Assembly (NCBI GenBank): GCA_947179485.1
Contig: OX359250.1
Location: 46,473,450 to 46,537,449 of the forward strand
From: Allacma fusca
Taxonomy: Eukaryota; Arthropoda; Collembola; Symphypleona; Sminthuridae
Reading direction: 5' to 3'
DNA: 64,000 nt
Position 1 is the stretch's first letter. Each line of letters opens with the position of its first letter. Below, piece by piece: positions 10,799 to 20,452 of this stretch. The translations under genes and the position numbers were made by a program. A model generated the notes under the pieces. That model did not search any database. It had not been told where the DNA came from and saw only the letters and a program-made list of their open reading frames with translations.

Positions 10799-12037
10799 AT
10801 GGCCGACCATGATGAGACAGAAGAGGAAAAGAAGGATCGGCTCCTCCGGTCGAGGGAATCCGACGAGAAATATCGGCGCCTCGATAAATTCCGTCTGGAG
10901 GTCCGCCAATATTCCAGTCAGGAGAACCCAGCATCCTTTATTGATGCCGTGAACCATTTCTCCTCGGACCTTTTTGTCACCCATGACATGGTCATCCGGA
11001 ACCTGTCTCGCCTCTTTCTGGATTCACCGGACCGGGACGTACGGGAGTGGTTCCAGTCCATCTTCCCCAGGATCCGAATGTTCCTGGACAGGAAAACGAA
11101 GTCCTCCCAGGAAATTTGGGCTTATGTTTGCGACGAATTGACCGAGCGCTTCGACCACGACCGGTTGAAGGCTGAGAAGCAGGCCGACCTGGATGCATAC
11201 CGGTATCGGTCCGGTATGACCCCTCACTCCTTCGTCGCTGGGCTCCAAAAACTCTGCTGGGACCTCGACCCTCTCATGGACGAAGAGGACATTGTGGAGA
11301 AGGCTCGCGGGAAACTTCCACTCCGGATGGAGTCCTTGGCCATTACTCCATCCAGGAACCTTCGGGATTTGGCGAAGAACCTTAAGGGACTCCTTAAGGA
11401 TCCGGAACTCAATCCCGCCATCAGGACCGGACCTGCCCAGTCCTCCGTGGACCAGGCCCCTCAATTGGGGCCTGTATCCGTCCGTGCAATGACGGTGGTC
11501 ACCTGCGACTACTGTGGTCGTCTGAACCACATCATGTCCCAGTGCCGGACAATGTTGAGGGATGTTACCGCGGGTAACACCCAACGTCTGACCGCCGTGG
11601 TCAACGCCGGGAAACAGAGTCATCCTGAGGTCAGTCCTTCGCAACCAAATAATATGGTCACTAATAATCTCTCTCTCCAGCCTCAAGCGCAACAACAGCA
11701 GTCGCCATTGCCAATGAACAGCCGACCACCGGTAACGACCAACAATGGAGGCTCCCGCAACCAACGTGGGAATTTCCGCCGCCAGGATCAGTTCCCTCCG
11801 AATGGTCAACCCGGCTATTATCCACCTCCGGGTAACTACAACTGTGGCTATCCCTCCCATCAGGCAGTCAGTCCGCCTCTATTTTTTTGGGACGGTCAAA
11901 ATTACCGGCCTTTCCAGATGTCGGCTCTACCGCAGCCGCCACCCCAACAAGGCTCTTGGACGCCACCGGCCCCACAACAAAACGCGGGTGCTGGCCCTAC
12001 TCAGCCCCAACCTACCAACAATCAGGGAAACTGTTAG
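10799..12037 (+). CDS. gag: retrotransposon Gag polyprotein with CCHC zinc knuckle
   Basis: The frame opens upstream at 10769, but the ATG at 10799 (ATCATGGCC, good context) gives a more natural start, MADHDETEEEKKDRLLRSRE, and 412 residues. Gag packages the element RNA into cytoplasmic particles. The N-terminal two thirds are charged and helical, as in capsid-like domains. A zinc knuckle CDYCGRLNHIMSQC (CX2CX4HX4C) binds nucleic acid. The C terminus is rich in Pro, Gln and Asn (PQAQQQQSPLP, QPQPTNNQGNC). The stop at 12035-12037 lies inside the pol open frame, which is offset by -1. Confidence 0.88.
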   Translation: MADHDETEEEKKDRLLRSRESDEKYRRLDKFRLEVRQYSSQENPASFIDAVNHFSSDLFVTHDMVIRNLSRLFLDSPDRDVREWFQSIFPRIRMFLDRKTKSSQEIWAYVCDELTERFDHDRLKAEKQADLDAYRYRSGMTPHSFVAGLQKLCWDLDPLMDEEDIVEKARGKLPLRMESLAITPSRNLRDLAKNLKGLLKDPELNPAIRTGPAQSSVDQAPQLGPVSVRAMTVVTCDYCGRLNHIMSQCRTMLRDVTAGNTQRLTAVVNAGKQSHPEVSPSQPNNMVTNNLSLQPQAQQQQSPLPMNSRPPVTTNNGGSRNQRGNFRRQDQFPPNGQPGYYPPPGNYNCGYPSHQAVSPPLFFWDGQNYRPFQMSALPQPPPQQGSWTPPAPQQNAGAGPTQPQPTNNQGNC

Positions 12038-15000
12038 GTCTGACGTGCGGGGACGTTCAGACCAAGCAGCCTCACAACATTTCCCCTCTAATTCAGCAGA
12101 GAATTAGAGAACTCAGCCTGTCAAATCGGCCTGAGTCCTCTAATTCTCCTCAAATAATGTCATCTCCTACGGGATTAAATCCCAAACTCGGAACTATCAA
12201 GAGTGCCGAGTTCACTCCGACTCCCAATCTAATACCGGATATCTCACCTGTGGAGCGACCCGTTCACCCACCGGTCATATCAACTACGATTAATAACTCT
12301 ACGGACACTCCCGTACTTCTTCCCGAGTTACCTACATCTCCCCCGCAATTAATTACAATTTCAGACGAGGCCCCCCGACCATCGTCTCCTTCTTTTGGGA
12401 GTGGATATTTATCCAACCCGTATATACTACCGAAACAATTTTTGTGCAAACGCACCCGAATGGCACTCCGGGCTATCCCGACATGCCTAGACTCGAAACA
12501 TAAATTCCATACTTATTCTTTTTTCCCTAACACTATGAGTCCTCATCCTCATGACTCCGACCGCGAGATTCACGCGGAGTTCACTCGTCTCTCGCATCTC
12601 GCCTATTCTAGGAACGACAGAATTTACCAGTTACGTTTAGCTGGTTACCGTGTTCGTCTACCTGCGACGGTGGACACTGGTTCAATGATTTCCACTATGG
12701 CTTCGGCGGCTGCCGCTTATTTGGAAAAACATTTCCCTAACTCCATTGTCATAGTCCCACATGAGCCCAAGTACTTCTCCACCATTTGTAAATCTATGAA
12801 AGGATCCTTTAACCGATCTGCAATTTTGTTTTTTAGGATCGACGATACGCCGATGTCAAAACACAATTACAGATTTGCGATTATCGAGGAGATGGACACA
12901 CTCATCCTCCTCGGGTCTAACTTTCATGCCAAATTCGGCTTGGACATGAATGTCCGGCGGGGATACACCCGTTTTGAGGGCCTTGATCCCCTGGCTGACA
13001 CCACAGCTCATTCTCCAGTCTCCGTCACCACCACTGATCATAGCCAGGTAGACTTGGATCCTCCTGTAACTGACTCCCTTGAGTCTATCCGGCGTCTTTC
13101 GGACACCTCCAAACAACATTATCAAAGAAGACACAAATTGGCTGACTCTATGGCTCGACGCATTGCCCGCGGAGATCCTGACGTTGGCGCATTTCCTAGC
13201 CGGGAATCAGCTACCTCTATACCTACCACTTACGATTCACGTATATGCAGTAGTTATGCCTCATTGTGTGAGGGCTCTTTAATTGCAGACTCCAATCTCC
13301 CAGGTTACTCAACGGCTCACTCCGCTCATTCTTACTCTTCGATGTACTCTCGGGGACCTACGGAAATTAAACCGATGACCTGGCGACGCCTCACAATTTA
13401 CTCAGAGCACCCTGGTTACTCCGGGGACGTCATCCTCACATCCGACATAAACCCGGATAAGGGATTTTTATTTAAACATTCCATTTTACGTTTGCGAAAT
13501 GGTAAAGCCCAAATTGCGGTCGTAAACCGTAATCCTTACCCAATTTATGTCCCATCAGTTAGATATATAGGGAAAATCGAACCTTTTACGGGTACCGAAA
13601 TGAGACAAAACTCTAACCCTACTCGCTTCCCAGATCCGGATATTACTCCCTTTAAACTTCCTTTTAAGGAAGAGGAGGTCCATTTAGGATCTAATCTTAC
13701 CTGTCATCAGAGGTTTGCCCTCCTTGGAATTATCAATTCCTATCTCCCAAATTTCGCCCGCTCTGACGACGAGTTGGGAGTGGTTCACTACCCTCCGGTA
13801 GTGATTAACACCGGGGATAGTAAACCATTCCATAAGTACTCGTACCGTCTGGCTCATACCGAACGACTGATCTTAGAGGAACACGTCGCTCGCAACCTAA
13901 AATTAGGAGTAATAAAGCCTTGTGTATCCCCCTATAACTCACCTGTAATTGTCGTTTCCAAAAAACCGGACGACTCCGGAGTTGCGCAACATCGGGTTTG
14001 CGTGGACATGCGTGAGCTCAACTCCAAAGTTGAGCAAAATACATATCCCATTCCACGCATCGATGATTGTCTGGACCACCTAGCAGGTTCCCAATATTTC
14101 ATCACTTTAGATGCCCTCTCCGGTTTCCTCCAAATGGAACTGTCGGAGGAAAGTAAAATAAAAACTGCTTTTTCAACTCCGAAGGGGAAATTTTGTTACA
14201 ACCGACTTCCCTTTGGTTACAAAAATTCCCCAGCGGAGTTCCAAGCAATGATGGATGTAATTTTGGGTGACCTCAAAAATCGCATATGTCTTATTTATAT
14301 AGACGATGTCCTGATTTTTGCGAAAACTTTCGAGGAACTCCTCACACGTTTCCGCCTGGTGATGCAACGCGCTTCCTCATTTCATTTGACGTTTAAATTA
14401 CGGAAATGTTTTTTTGGGTATCAGGAATTGCACTTTTTAGGACATGTCATCAGTTGGGAAGGCACTCGACCGGATCCTGCGAAACTCCAGGCGGTCTCCA
14501 CATTTCCCAGTCCCAAGAGTCTGAAGGACGTTCAATCCTTCCTGGGATTCTGTAATTATTACAGAAATTTTGTCCAGGATTTTGCCGGCAAGGCTAAGGC
14601 CCTCCACGCACTCACCCGGAAGGAAGTCCCATTCCACTGGGGCCCCGAGGAGGAGGAAGCCTTCCAGTCCTTAAAAACTGCTATGACGTCCACCCCCGTC
14701 CTGGATTTTTTCGACCCCGAGGCCGAAATCCGTTTGGTAACTGATGCAAGCTATTACCGCATTGGTGGGGCTTGCGAACAATCCAGAGATGGTAAAATCT
14801 GGAAGCCCATTGCTTACACATCTCGACTGTTGAAAGGGGCTGAATTAAATTATTCAAACCCCGAAAAAGAATGTCTTGCTATTGTGAATGCCTTTCAGGT
14901 ATTCCGCCCTTATGTATACGGACGACGGGTCCAGGTGCGGACCGACAATGCGGCTTTAACGTCCCTCTGCACAATGAAGGACCCTCACTCCCGTATTGCT

Positions 15001-18000
15001 CGGTGGCAACTCTTTTTGGCGCAGCAAGAAAAGAACATTATTCACGTGCCTGGGAAACAGATTCCTCACGCAGATTGTCTCTCACGCTATCCGATTCGGT
15101 CGCTTACACTCCCAGTCCCATATTTAACCCGTCACCAAATCACGGAGGACGAACCTGTAATTCAGGCGGTCCTCGGTGGAAATGTGGAGGCTTTTGTAGA
15201 GCACCAACAAAAAGACGCTGCCCTGAGAGCCATCATTGACGATCTTAAAATTAATGGTCAAAACGATGGATTAGCGGGTAATAAATTTTCAAAACAATTT
15301 GCACTAATTTCTGGTCTTTTGTTCCGTATAGATAACTCTTCTTGCGAGCCTTACAAACTCGTCATCCCTCCAACGCTTCGGGGACCCATCCTTAAGCTGG
15401 CGCATGATGACGGTCTGGATGGAGGACACGTCGGTCTGTACAAGACCTACCAGAAGCTCTACAGACGCTACTACTGGCGTCGCATGAAGGAGGACATCTT
15501 GGAGTACATTAAAGGATGTACCACCTGCCAGGCTGGAAATCCCCGTACAACCAAACCTCATGGACACATGAAAATTGTCCCACCTCCTGACAATGTTTTT
15601 ACTCGGGTGGCCATCGACTACGCCGGGCCCCTTATTACGTCCAGGTCAGGTAACAGATATATTTTCGTGGCCATCGACCACACCAGTAGGTTCGCCTGGG
15701 CGGCGGCCACTCCTACAGCAACGGCGGAAGACTCCGTGCGTTTGCTCAAAAAATTAATTTTTGAGCAGATTGGAGTAGTACCTCAGATTGTCTCCGACAA
15801 TGGCCCTCACTTTACCGGTAAGGTGTTTACCGATTATTTAAAAAAGAAAGGCGTCCAGCACATCCGGATAATGCCTCACCATCCCGAATCAAACGGGAAT
15901 GTTGAGCGTAATAATTTAGAAATTAAGAGGTATTTAAAAAAATACGTTGCTTACCACCGCGATGACTGGGATGAGCATTTGGGAAAAGCTTGTAAAAGCC
16001 ATAATATGCATGTTCATGCCGTTACCCAATATACTCCTTTCAGTCTTGTCTACGCTGTCCAACCAAAGACTCAGTTAGACTTAATGACCCCGGTGATTAC
16101 CATTGAATCCCCCAACTCTCCGTCCCAGTTAGAGACTACTCGACGGGATCGAGTGTTCCGTGCCAACTTGAACACGACAAAGTCACAGGAACAGAGGGCT
16201 AAAAAATTTAATGTTAATCGACCTCTTAATAATTTTTATTTAGGTCAATTAGTTTGGGTTCAGGATACCCGAGCCTCGGGACTTGACCTCCGTTGGATTG
16301 GTCCCTACCAGATTGTCAAGGTACGCGGAGAAACGTCTTTCTCGGTGGCTTACCGTGGCAACAACCGCCGGGCCCACACCCAGAGAAACGTACACTCCCA
16401 TCGGCTGAAACCATACCTTCCTCCGGTGGCTTGGCGAGGTCAATATGACGACATATTTGTACACAAAACTCTGACCGAGTTCCATCCACCCCAATCATCC
16501 GAGCGTACTATTATACGGGAACCACCCCGGTATGAACCTGTCGTCAAAGACGTCATTTCTCAGTACGGCGACAGCCAGGACTCCGGATGTGACTCACCAA
16601 TCCGGTCTCGTACATTTTATAATAGCTCCAGGAGCTCTTCAGGTTCAGGTACACCATCAGGGGAACCAACCCACCACTCTTCGGAGGGTGAGTATTTACC
16701 TCCCAACTCAACACATACGGCGACTTTTCGCTCGCCTATCGTAACTCGACAGCGTTCGAGACGGGAATCAGGAACGGCTGAGACCCCTCCTACTATTAAT
16801 ACCATTGCGATTCCTACAGGTAATCCTACCCCTGTATATAACATCACTCATTTTTATAATATGCTAGGAGGGTCGCCTAATTCTTTTCTGCAGGTGGGCG
16901 CATCGCTTCCCTCGGCTCCCACCACTACCTTACCGTCTCCAACCACCGTTGTTGACCGGACTGGGGAAACCAACATCCCTAGCCCCACCGATGCCCCACA
17001 GTTAATAGACGAGTCAATTCCAGTAGCGAATTTTTATTCTGGTGATAACCGGGACAACGGTCCGGAACTGCCTCCGTCTTTATCGCCCCACTCTCCGTTA
17101 GGATTTCCCGTAAAATCCGATCCTCAGGCTCGCGTTACCCCTCTTAACACTGAAACGACACCCTTTTGTTTCTCCAATGTTTCCGCTACCTGTGACCAAA
17201 ATATTATGGCTCCGCCATTTCCCGGTGCCACGACGGCAAAGCCTCCGGTCAGGTCCGTGACTCCGGGGCGTATTAGTTTTAAGCCCGTCAATTATATCCC
17301 TCCGGTTTTTAACCGGAGTGCTGAAGAACTTTACTTCGCTGACCCCAATCAACCGGGTCCCACTCCCACAATCTCTTCCAATGATTACCCATTTCCTGCG
17401 AGTATTGATTATAAAATCATACCCACAGGCCCGACTGATTGTGAAGTTGTTCTTCAACAACTCGAGCAGGTTGCACCCGTCCCTTCTGTCTGTCTTCAGC
17501 CTTTCGAATTTCCCTTCCCGGGAAATTCCCGGAGATCGCCTCCGTCCCACAGTCCGGACAAGTCGTCAAACATTCTGGAGACTCTCGAGAGCTCCGAAAT
17601 GTTTACGGCTTCCCATGGTATTTTAGGGCCTCCAGAAGCTTCCGAGATTATACCATCTCGGGTATTTCACTCGTCCTCCCATAACTTGTCTCGGTCGCAA
17701 TCAGATCAACCTACTAATCATGCTCATGGTCTCTCTTCTTTGCAGGAATCTCCAATTTCCCCTGCTGAGGACAAAAGTCCCGTCCGAAGGTCGAGCCCTA
17801 AGGAAATAACTAATCATCCTTTAATTTTTACGCCTACAGGTCAACAGCAATTACCATTGACCCCGCCTCGGATGGATTACTCTCCGTATCGGTTGCCGCC
17901 GACTTTACGACCTGCTGTACCTCCTCCACCCTCCGAGGCTACGGAGGAAGCGACACCATCCCGCTTACACTCCGCTAGGGACTCCGTCACCCTGCGGAAG

Positions 18001-19059
18001 CAGAAAAAGAAATTGAGAAAACAACGCAGACGGGCCGCAGGCACCTCCTCCGACACTTCCGTTCTGGGGAACCATAAACGGCCCACTGTAAACTCCGACG
18101 CAGCTTCGGTTGCGCCATCACACGCGGGTGGTGAGGTCACCGACTTAAGTATGGGTAACACCTCTCAGCGATCATTTGCGGAGGTTGTGAAGGGTAAAGG
18201 TGATCAGTCTCTTCCGAAAATTCCCAGTGTTGGGGAATTCCGGGATCCTACTTCCCGACCGGGTCATGCTATTTTAGATTTGTTTAGGTCTCCTAAGGGG
18301 ACCGTTCTCACCCCATCTAAAATCCCTGTATCTAATATCTCCCTTCTCTCCCATACTCTGCCACACAAATCTTTGATTGGCGGGAATGTCACCATAGGGG
18401 ACATCCCGCTCGTCAACCCATTCTTGCGACCACGGGACCCTATATGTCCTACAAGTCTGGCTCCCTTACCCATTAAAAAAACTAATTCGGGGATATCTTT
18501 GTTTATTCCTGCAGGAATTCCCACGGACGGTCCAATAGGTACACACACTGTGCGGGACGCACACTTTCCCGACCCAGGGGAAGGATCGGGTGTTCCCGAA
18601 AAATTACCATCGGTGCCACCGACCAGATTGGGTGTGTCACCCGTAGTACACTTTCCAGGGAGGCCTCTGCTCCCCATCAAAAAGAAGGTGCCAAAGGTGT
18701 TGGCGGAAAAACCGCCCCCCGAGGTACCACGACCTTTGCCGGTGCCACCGGTCACTCATAGGGTCTCCATAAAGGGCTCTCATGAGGAAATTCCTCGCCC
18801 TTCAAAATTGCCGGGACTCCGGAGCACAACCCCATCAAAGAGGGTGCCACAGGAGTCAGCAATCATGGGCCAGGCTACACATACGGAAACCGAGGATTTA
18901 GGGTGGACAACAGTACCTCCCCGAAAAGCCTCCACTGCCGTCGCGAAAAAATCCTTTTCGCATAGTCCGGGATCCTCCGACATTCGTCCTCCTGAAAGTA
19001 GGAGATATCCACATCGGAACCGGAAGCCTCCGGAAAGGCTTCAGCCAGGCTGTAAATAA
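11836..19059 (+). CDS. pol: retrotransposon Pol polyprotein (protease, RT, RNase H, integrase) with long C-terminal extension
   Basis: The frame is open from just after a stop at 11833-11835 and lacks a convincing own start, so it is probably made as a Gag-Pol fusion by -1 frameshifting. Counting residues from 11887: the aspartic protease VDTGSM is at about 263, and reverse transcriptase has YIDD at 804-807. RNase H follows (TDASYYRIGG, PEKECLAI, RTDNAAL). Integrase has the zinc motif H1173, H1181, C1211, C1214. Its catalytic triad is D1244, D1304 and E1340, an exact D,D(35)E spacing. A GPY module (RWIGPYQIV) lies near 1472. About 875 further residues follow, rich in Pro and Ser, with a basic patch near 2036 (LRKQKKKLRKQRRR) and the end RRYPHRNRKPPERLQPGCK. 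All catalytic residues are intact. Confidence 0.93.
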   Translation, partial: LQLWLSLPSGSQSASIFLGRSKLPAFPDVGSTAAATPTRLLDATGPTTKRGCWPYSAPTYQQSGKLLGLTCGDVQTKQPHNISPLIQQRIRELSLSNRPESSNSPQIMSSPTGLNPKLGTIKSAEFTPTPNLIPDISPVERPVHPPVISTTINNSTDTPVLLPELPTSPPQLITISDEAPRPSSPSFGSGYLSNPYILPKQFLCKRTRMALRAIPTCLDSKHKFHTYSFFPNTMSPHPHDSDREIHAEFTRLSHLAYSRNDRIYQLRLAGYRVRLPATVDTGSMISTMASAAAAYLEKHFPNSIVIVPHEPKYFSTICKSMKGSFNRSAILFFRIDDTPMSKHNYRFAIIEEMDTLILLGSNFHAKFGLDMNVRRGYTRFEGLDPLADTTAHSPVSVTTTDHSQVDLDPPVTDSLESIRRLSDTSKQHYQRRHKLADSMARRIARGDPDVGAFPSRESATSIPTTYDSRICSSYASLCEGSLIADSNLPGYSTAHSAHSYSSMYSRGPTEIKPMTWRRLTIYSEHPGYSGDVILTSDINPDKGFLFKHSILRLRNGKAQIAVVNRNPYPIYVPSVRYIGKIEPFTGTEMRQNSNPTRFPDPDITPFKLPFKEEEVHLGSNLTCHQRFALLGIINSYLPNFARSDDELGVVHYPPVVINTGDSKPFHKYSYRLAHTERLILEEHVARNLKLGVIKPCVSPYNSPVIVVSKKPDDSGVAQHRVCVDMRELNSKVEQNTYPIPRIDDCLDHLAGSQYFITLDALSGFLQMELSEESKIKTAFSTPKGKFCYNRLPFGYKNSPAEFQAMMDVILGDLKNRICLIYIDDVLIFAKTFEELLTRFRLVMQRASSFHLTFKLRKCFFGYQELHFLGHVISWEGTRPDPAKLQAVSTFPSPKSLKDVQSFLGFCNYYRNFVQDFAGKAKALHALTRKEVPFHWGPEEEEAFQSLKTAMTSTPVLDFFDPEAEIRLVTDASYYRIGGACEQSRDGKIWKPIAYTSRLLKGAELNYSNPEKECLAIVNAFQVFRPYVYGRRVQVRTDNAALTSLCTMKDPHSRIARWQLFLAQQEKNIIHVPGKQIPHADCLSRYPIRSLTLPVPYLTRHQITEDEPVIQAVLGGNVEAFVEHQQKDAALRAIIDDLKINGQNDGLAGNKFSKQFALISGLLFRIDNSSCEPYKLVIPPTLRGPILKLAHDDGLDGGHVGLYKTYQKLYRRYYWRRMKEDILEYIKGCTTCQAGNPRTTKPHGHMKIVPPPDNVFTRVAIDYAGPLITSRSGNRYIFVAIDHTSRFAWAAATPTATAEDSVRLLKKLIFEQIGVVPQIVSDNGPHFTGKVFTDYLKKKGVQHIRIMPHHPESNGNVERNNLEIKRYLKKYVAYHRDDWDEHLGKACKSHNMHVHAVTQYTPFSLVYAVQPKTQLDLMTPVITIESPNSPSQLETTRRDRVFRANLNTTKSQEQRAKKFNVNRPLNNFYLGQLVWVQDTRASGLDLRWIGPYQIVKVRGETSFSVAYRGNNRRAHTQRNVHSHRLKPYLPPVAWRGQYDDIFVHKTLTEFHPPQSSERTIIREPPRYEPVVKDVISQYGDSQDSGCDSPIRSRTFYNSSRSSSGSGTPSGEPTHHSSEGEYLPPNSTHTATFRSPIVTRQRSRRESGTAETPPTINTIAIPTGNPTPVYNITHFYNMLGGSPNSFLQVGASLPSAPTTTLPSPTTVVDRTGETNIPSPTDAPQLIDESIPVANFYSGDNRDNGPELPPSLSPHSPLGFPVKSDPQARVTPLNTETTPFCFSNVSATCDQNIMAPPFPGATTAKPPVRSVTPGRISFKPVNYIPPVFNRSAEELYFADPNQPGPTPTISSNDYPFPASIDYKIIPTGPTDCEVVLQQLEQVAPVPSVCLQPFEFPFPGNSRRSPPSHSPDKSSNILETLESSEMFTASHGILGPPEASEIIPSRVFHSSSHNLSRSQSDQPTNHAHGLSSLQESPISPAEDKSPVRRSSPKEITNHPLIFTPTGQQQLPLTPPRMDYSPYRLPPTLRPAVPPPPSEATEEATPSRLHSARDSVTLRKQKKKLRKQRRRAAGTSSDTSVLGNHKRPTVNSDAASVAPSHAGGEVTDLSMGNTSQRSFAEVVKGKGDQSLPKIPSVGEFRDPTSRPGHAILDLFRSPKGTVLTPSKIPVSNISLLSHTLPHKSLIGGNVTIGDIPLVNPFLRPRDPICPTSLAPLPIKKTNSGISLFIPAGIPTDGPIGTHTVRDAHFPDPGEGSGVPEKLPSVPPTRLGVSPVVHFPGRPLLPIKKKVPKVLAEKPPPEVPRPLPVPPVTHRVSIKGSHEEIPRPSKLPGLRSTTPSKRVPQESAIMGQATHTETEDLGWTTVPPRKASTAVAKKSFSHSPGSSDIRPPESRRYPHRNRKPPERLQPGCK

Positions 19060-20200
19060 TCTACAAAACTTGATTCCGTGTATCGGGAATCATCCACCAA
19101 GTCTGGGTCAGCCACTCAATGCACGATGGCCGCTTAAATTTTAGTAAAAACATTACTATAATACATTATTACTTTACGAGCGCTAGGCTCAACACCAATA
19201 GGGCTCCTCCATAGCCCACACACACACCACACAATGAACTTTACGTATATTTAAATACATTCATTTTTTTAAGTACACACACTTCCACATTTACACTCCT
19301 ACGAATGGCGGGTATCTATCCCCCGCCTCCCGTATAGGCGAAACACTCATGACCCCCGCCATGTACTACGGGCGCGCGGCGTCATCCTTCCTTTCATTTC
19401 GGGAATTTTCTCTTTGGTGGGCCTTCTCCTTTCTTCACCAAAATCTTCGTCATTGAGTCCTGTACGGAGTGACGGTGGGCCCGTTTTTACACTAAGGGGA
19501 GCGGAAGAGGAACGACCACATTCCTCACAACAAAATTCAATTTTTGTCCTGTACAACTTGTATCTGGCTATCGCCATCCTTCATTTACCTGTCCATGCAG
19601 GTGCCCACAACACCCAATGGGCCTTATCAAAAATACACCATTCAATTTACATAAACTTACCTCTTCGACCTTGTCGGATACCTCCGGTCATTTTTACCTT
19701 TTGTCCGCGAGTGACCGCTGTCTCAGCAACTCACAAAATTTCCTTATCCAGAGAACGATATCCCTATCTCGGTAATCTCCTACCAGGAAATATCCTCAAC
19801 AAATTATTCCTTATACAAGCCGGTCCTCCTGGACCCCTCCATTAATTTTTCACTTCATTTCTAACTCACCAACCCTAACGTGCGGTCGTCTCCAATTCTT
19901 CTCTCTACTACGACACACTACTGTCGCTCCGTTCCCTTCGGACTTTTCTCCTGGACTCATTACTGCGACTTTAACATACCCCATTTTGGGGCCACGTGAC
20001 AATTAAACATTTATTCACATTTATCGGAGGCATGGACATTGATGATGATTTTTTTTCTGTTGTTTATTTGTATTGTATGCCGCCTACCCGGCTGTTTATG
20101 TTCTACAATTATTGTTCATTTTTTTGGGCTTGCGCCCCATAATGTGTTAATTTTTGTTTTGCCTTCCCCACATTTTTCTCCTCCGCGCTTTCACTGGGAC
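19060..20200 (+). other. retrotransposon 3' untranslated segment
   Basis: About 1.1 kb lies between the pol stop and the polypurine tract. Two small frames occur, 19414-19845 (143 codons) and 20039-20257 (72 codons, hydrophobic start). The 143-codon frame has a signal-like stretch (FVLYNLYLAIAILHLPVHAG) followed by a Pro/His-rich tail. It is in the position of an envelope gene, but it is far too short and shows no furin site or membrane anchor. I treat it as unproven. Confidence 0.5.
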
Positions 20201-20226
20201 AGTGAAAGTGGTGGTGGGGGGGAATA
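20201..20226 (+). promoter_or_regulatory. polypurine tract of the retrotransposon
   Basis: A purine-rich, G-heavy stretch ending in seven G and AATA abuts the 3' LTR and is where plus-strand DNA synthesis should be primed. It is interrupted by several T. A 9-bp hairpin (CTTTCACTG / CAGTGAAAG, loop GGA) at 20188-20208 overlaps its 5' side. Confidence 0.65.
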
Positions 20227-20452
20227 TGTGAGGGTTGGCTCCCCTCACTATTTGTAATATGTGTATGAGCCCCGGCTCACAGCTCCTCCGCGAGTCGACG
20301 TTAATAAAAGTAAGCAAGTCGTTATCAAGAGAAGAAGCAGGACAGTCGCATGGAGCACGCTCCTCTTTATTTTCCCATCCATTCTCTCGACTTCGGATAT
20401 TTCTCCGAATTTAGGTTTAATTAGTTGGTTACCGAAAACCGGTGACTCTTCA
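20227..20452 (+). repeat. 3' LTR (226 bp)
   Basis: It matches the 5' LTR over its full length without a visible difference, which implies a very recent insertion because the two LTRs are identical at the moment of integration. It carries the AATAAA at 20303-20308 that would end the element transcript. Confidence 0.93.

Larger units (their letters stand above)
8958..20452 (+). mobile_element. intact Ty3/Gypsy-type LTR retrotransposon, 11.5 kb
   Basis: It has two identical 226-bp LTRs, a short target duplication, a primer-binding-site candidate, a gag frame with a CCHC zinc knuckle, and a pol frame ordered protease, reverse transcriptase, RNase H, integrase. That order is the Gypsy (Metaviridae) one. 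Both large frames are open, so the copy looks recent and potentially active. The element is visibly more GC-rich than its host flanks and differs in codon use. Unusual parts are the 1.6-kb repetitive leader, the very long pol C terminus and a 1.17-kb segment after pol without a clear envelope gene. I could not place it in a named Gypsy clade. Confidence 0.95.

Noticed and set aside
11024..11860. 278-codon minus-strand frame opposite gag
   Set aside because: Antisense shadow of a GC-richer coding region; gag on the plus strand carries the zinc knuckle.
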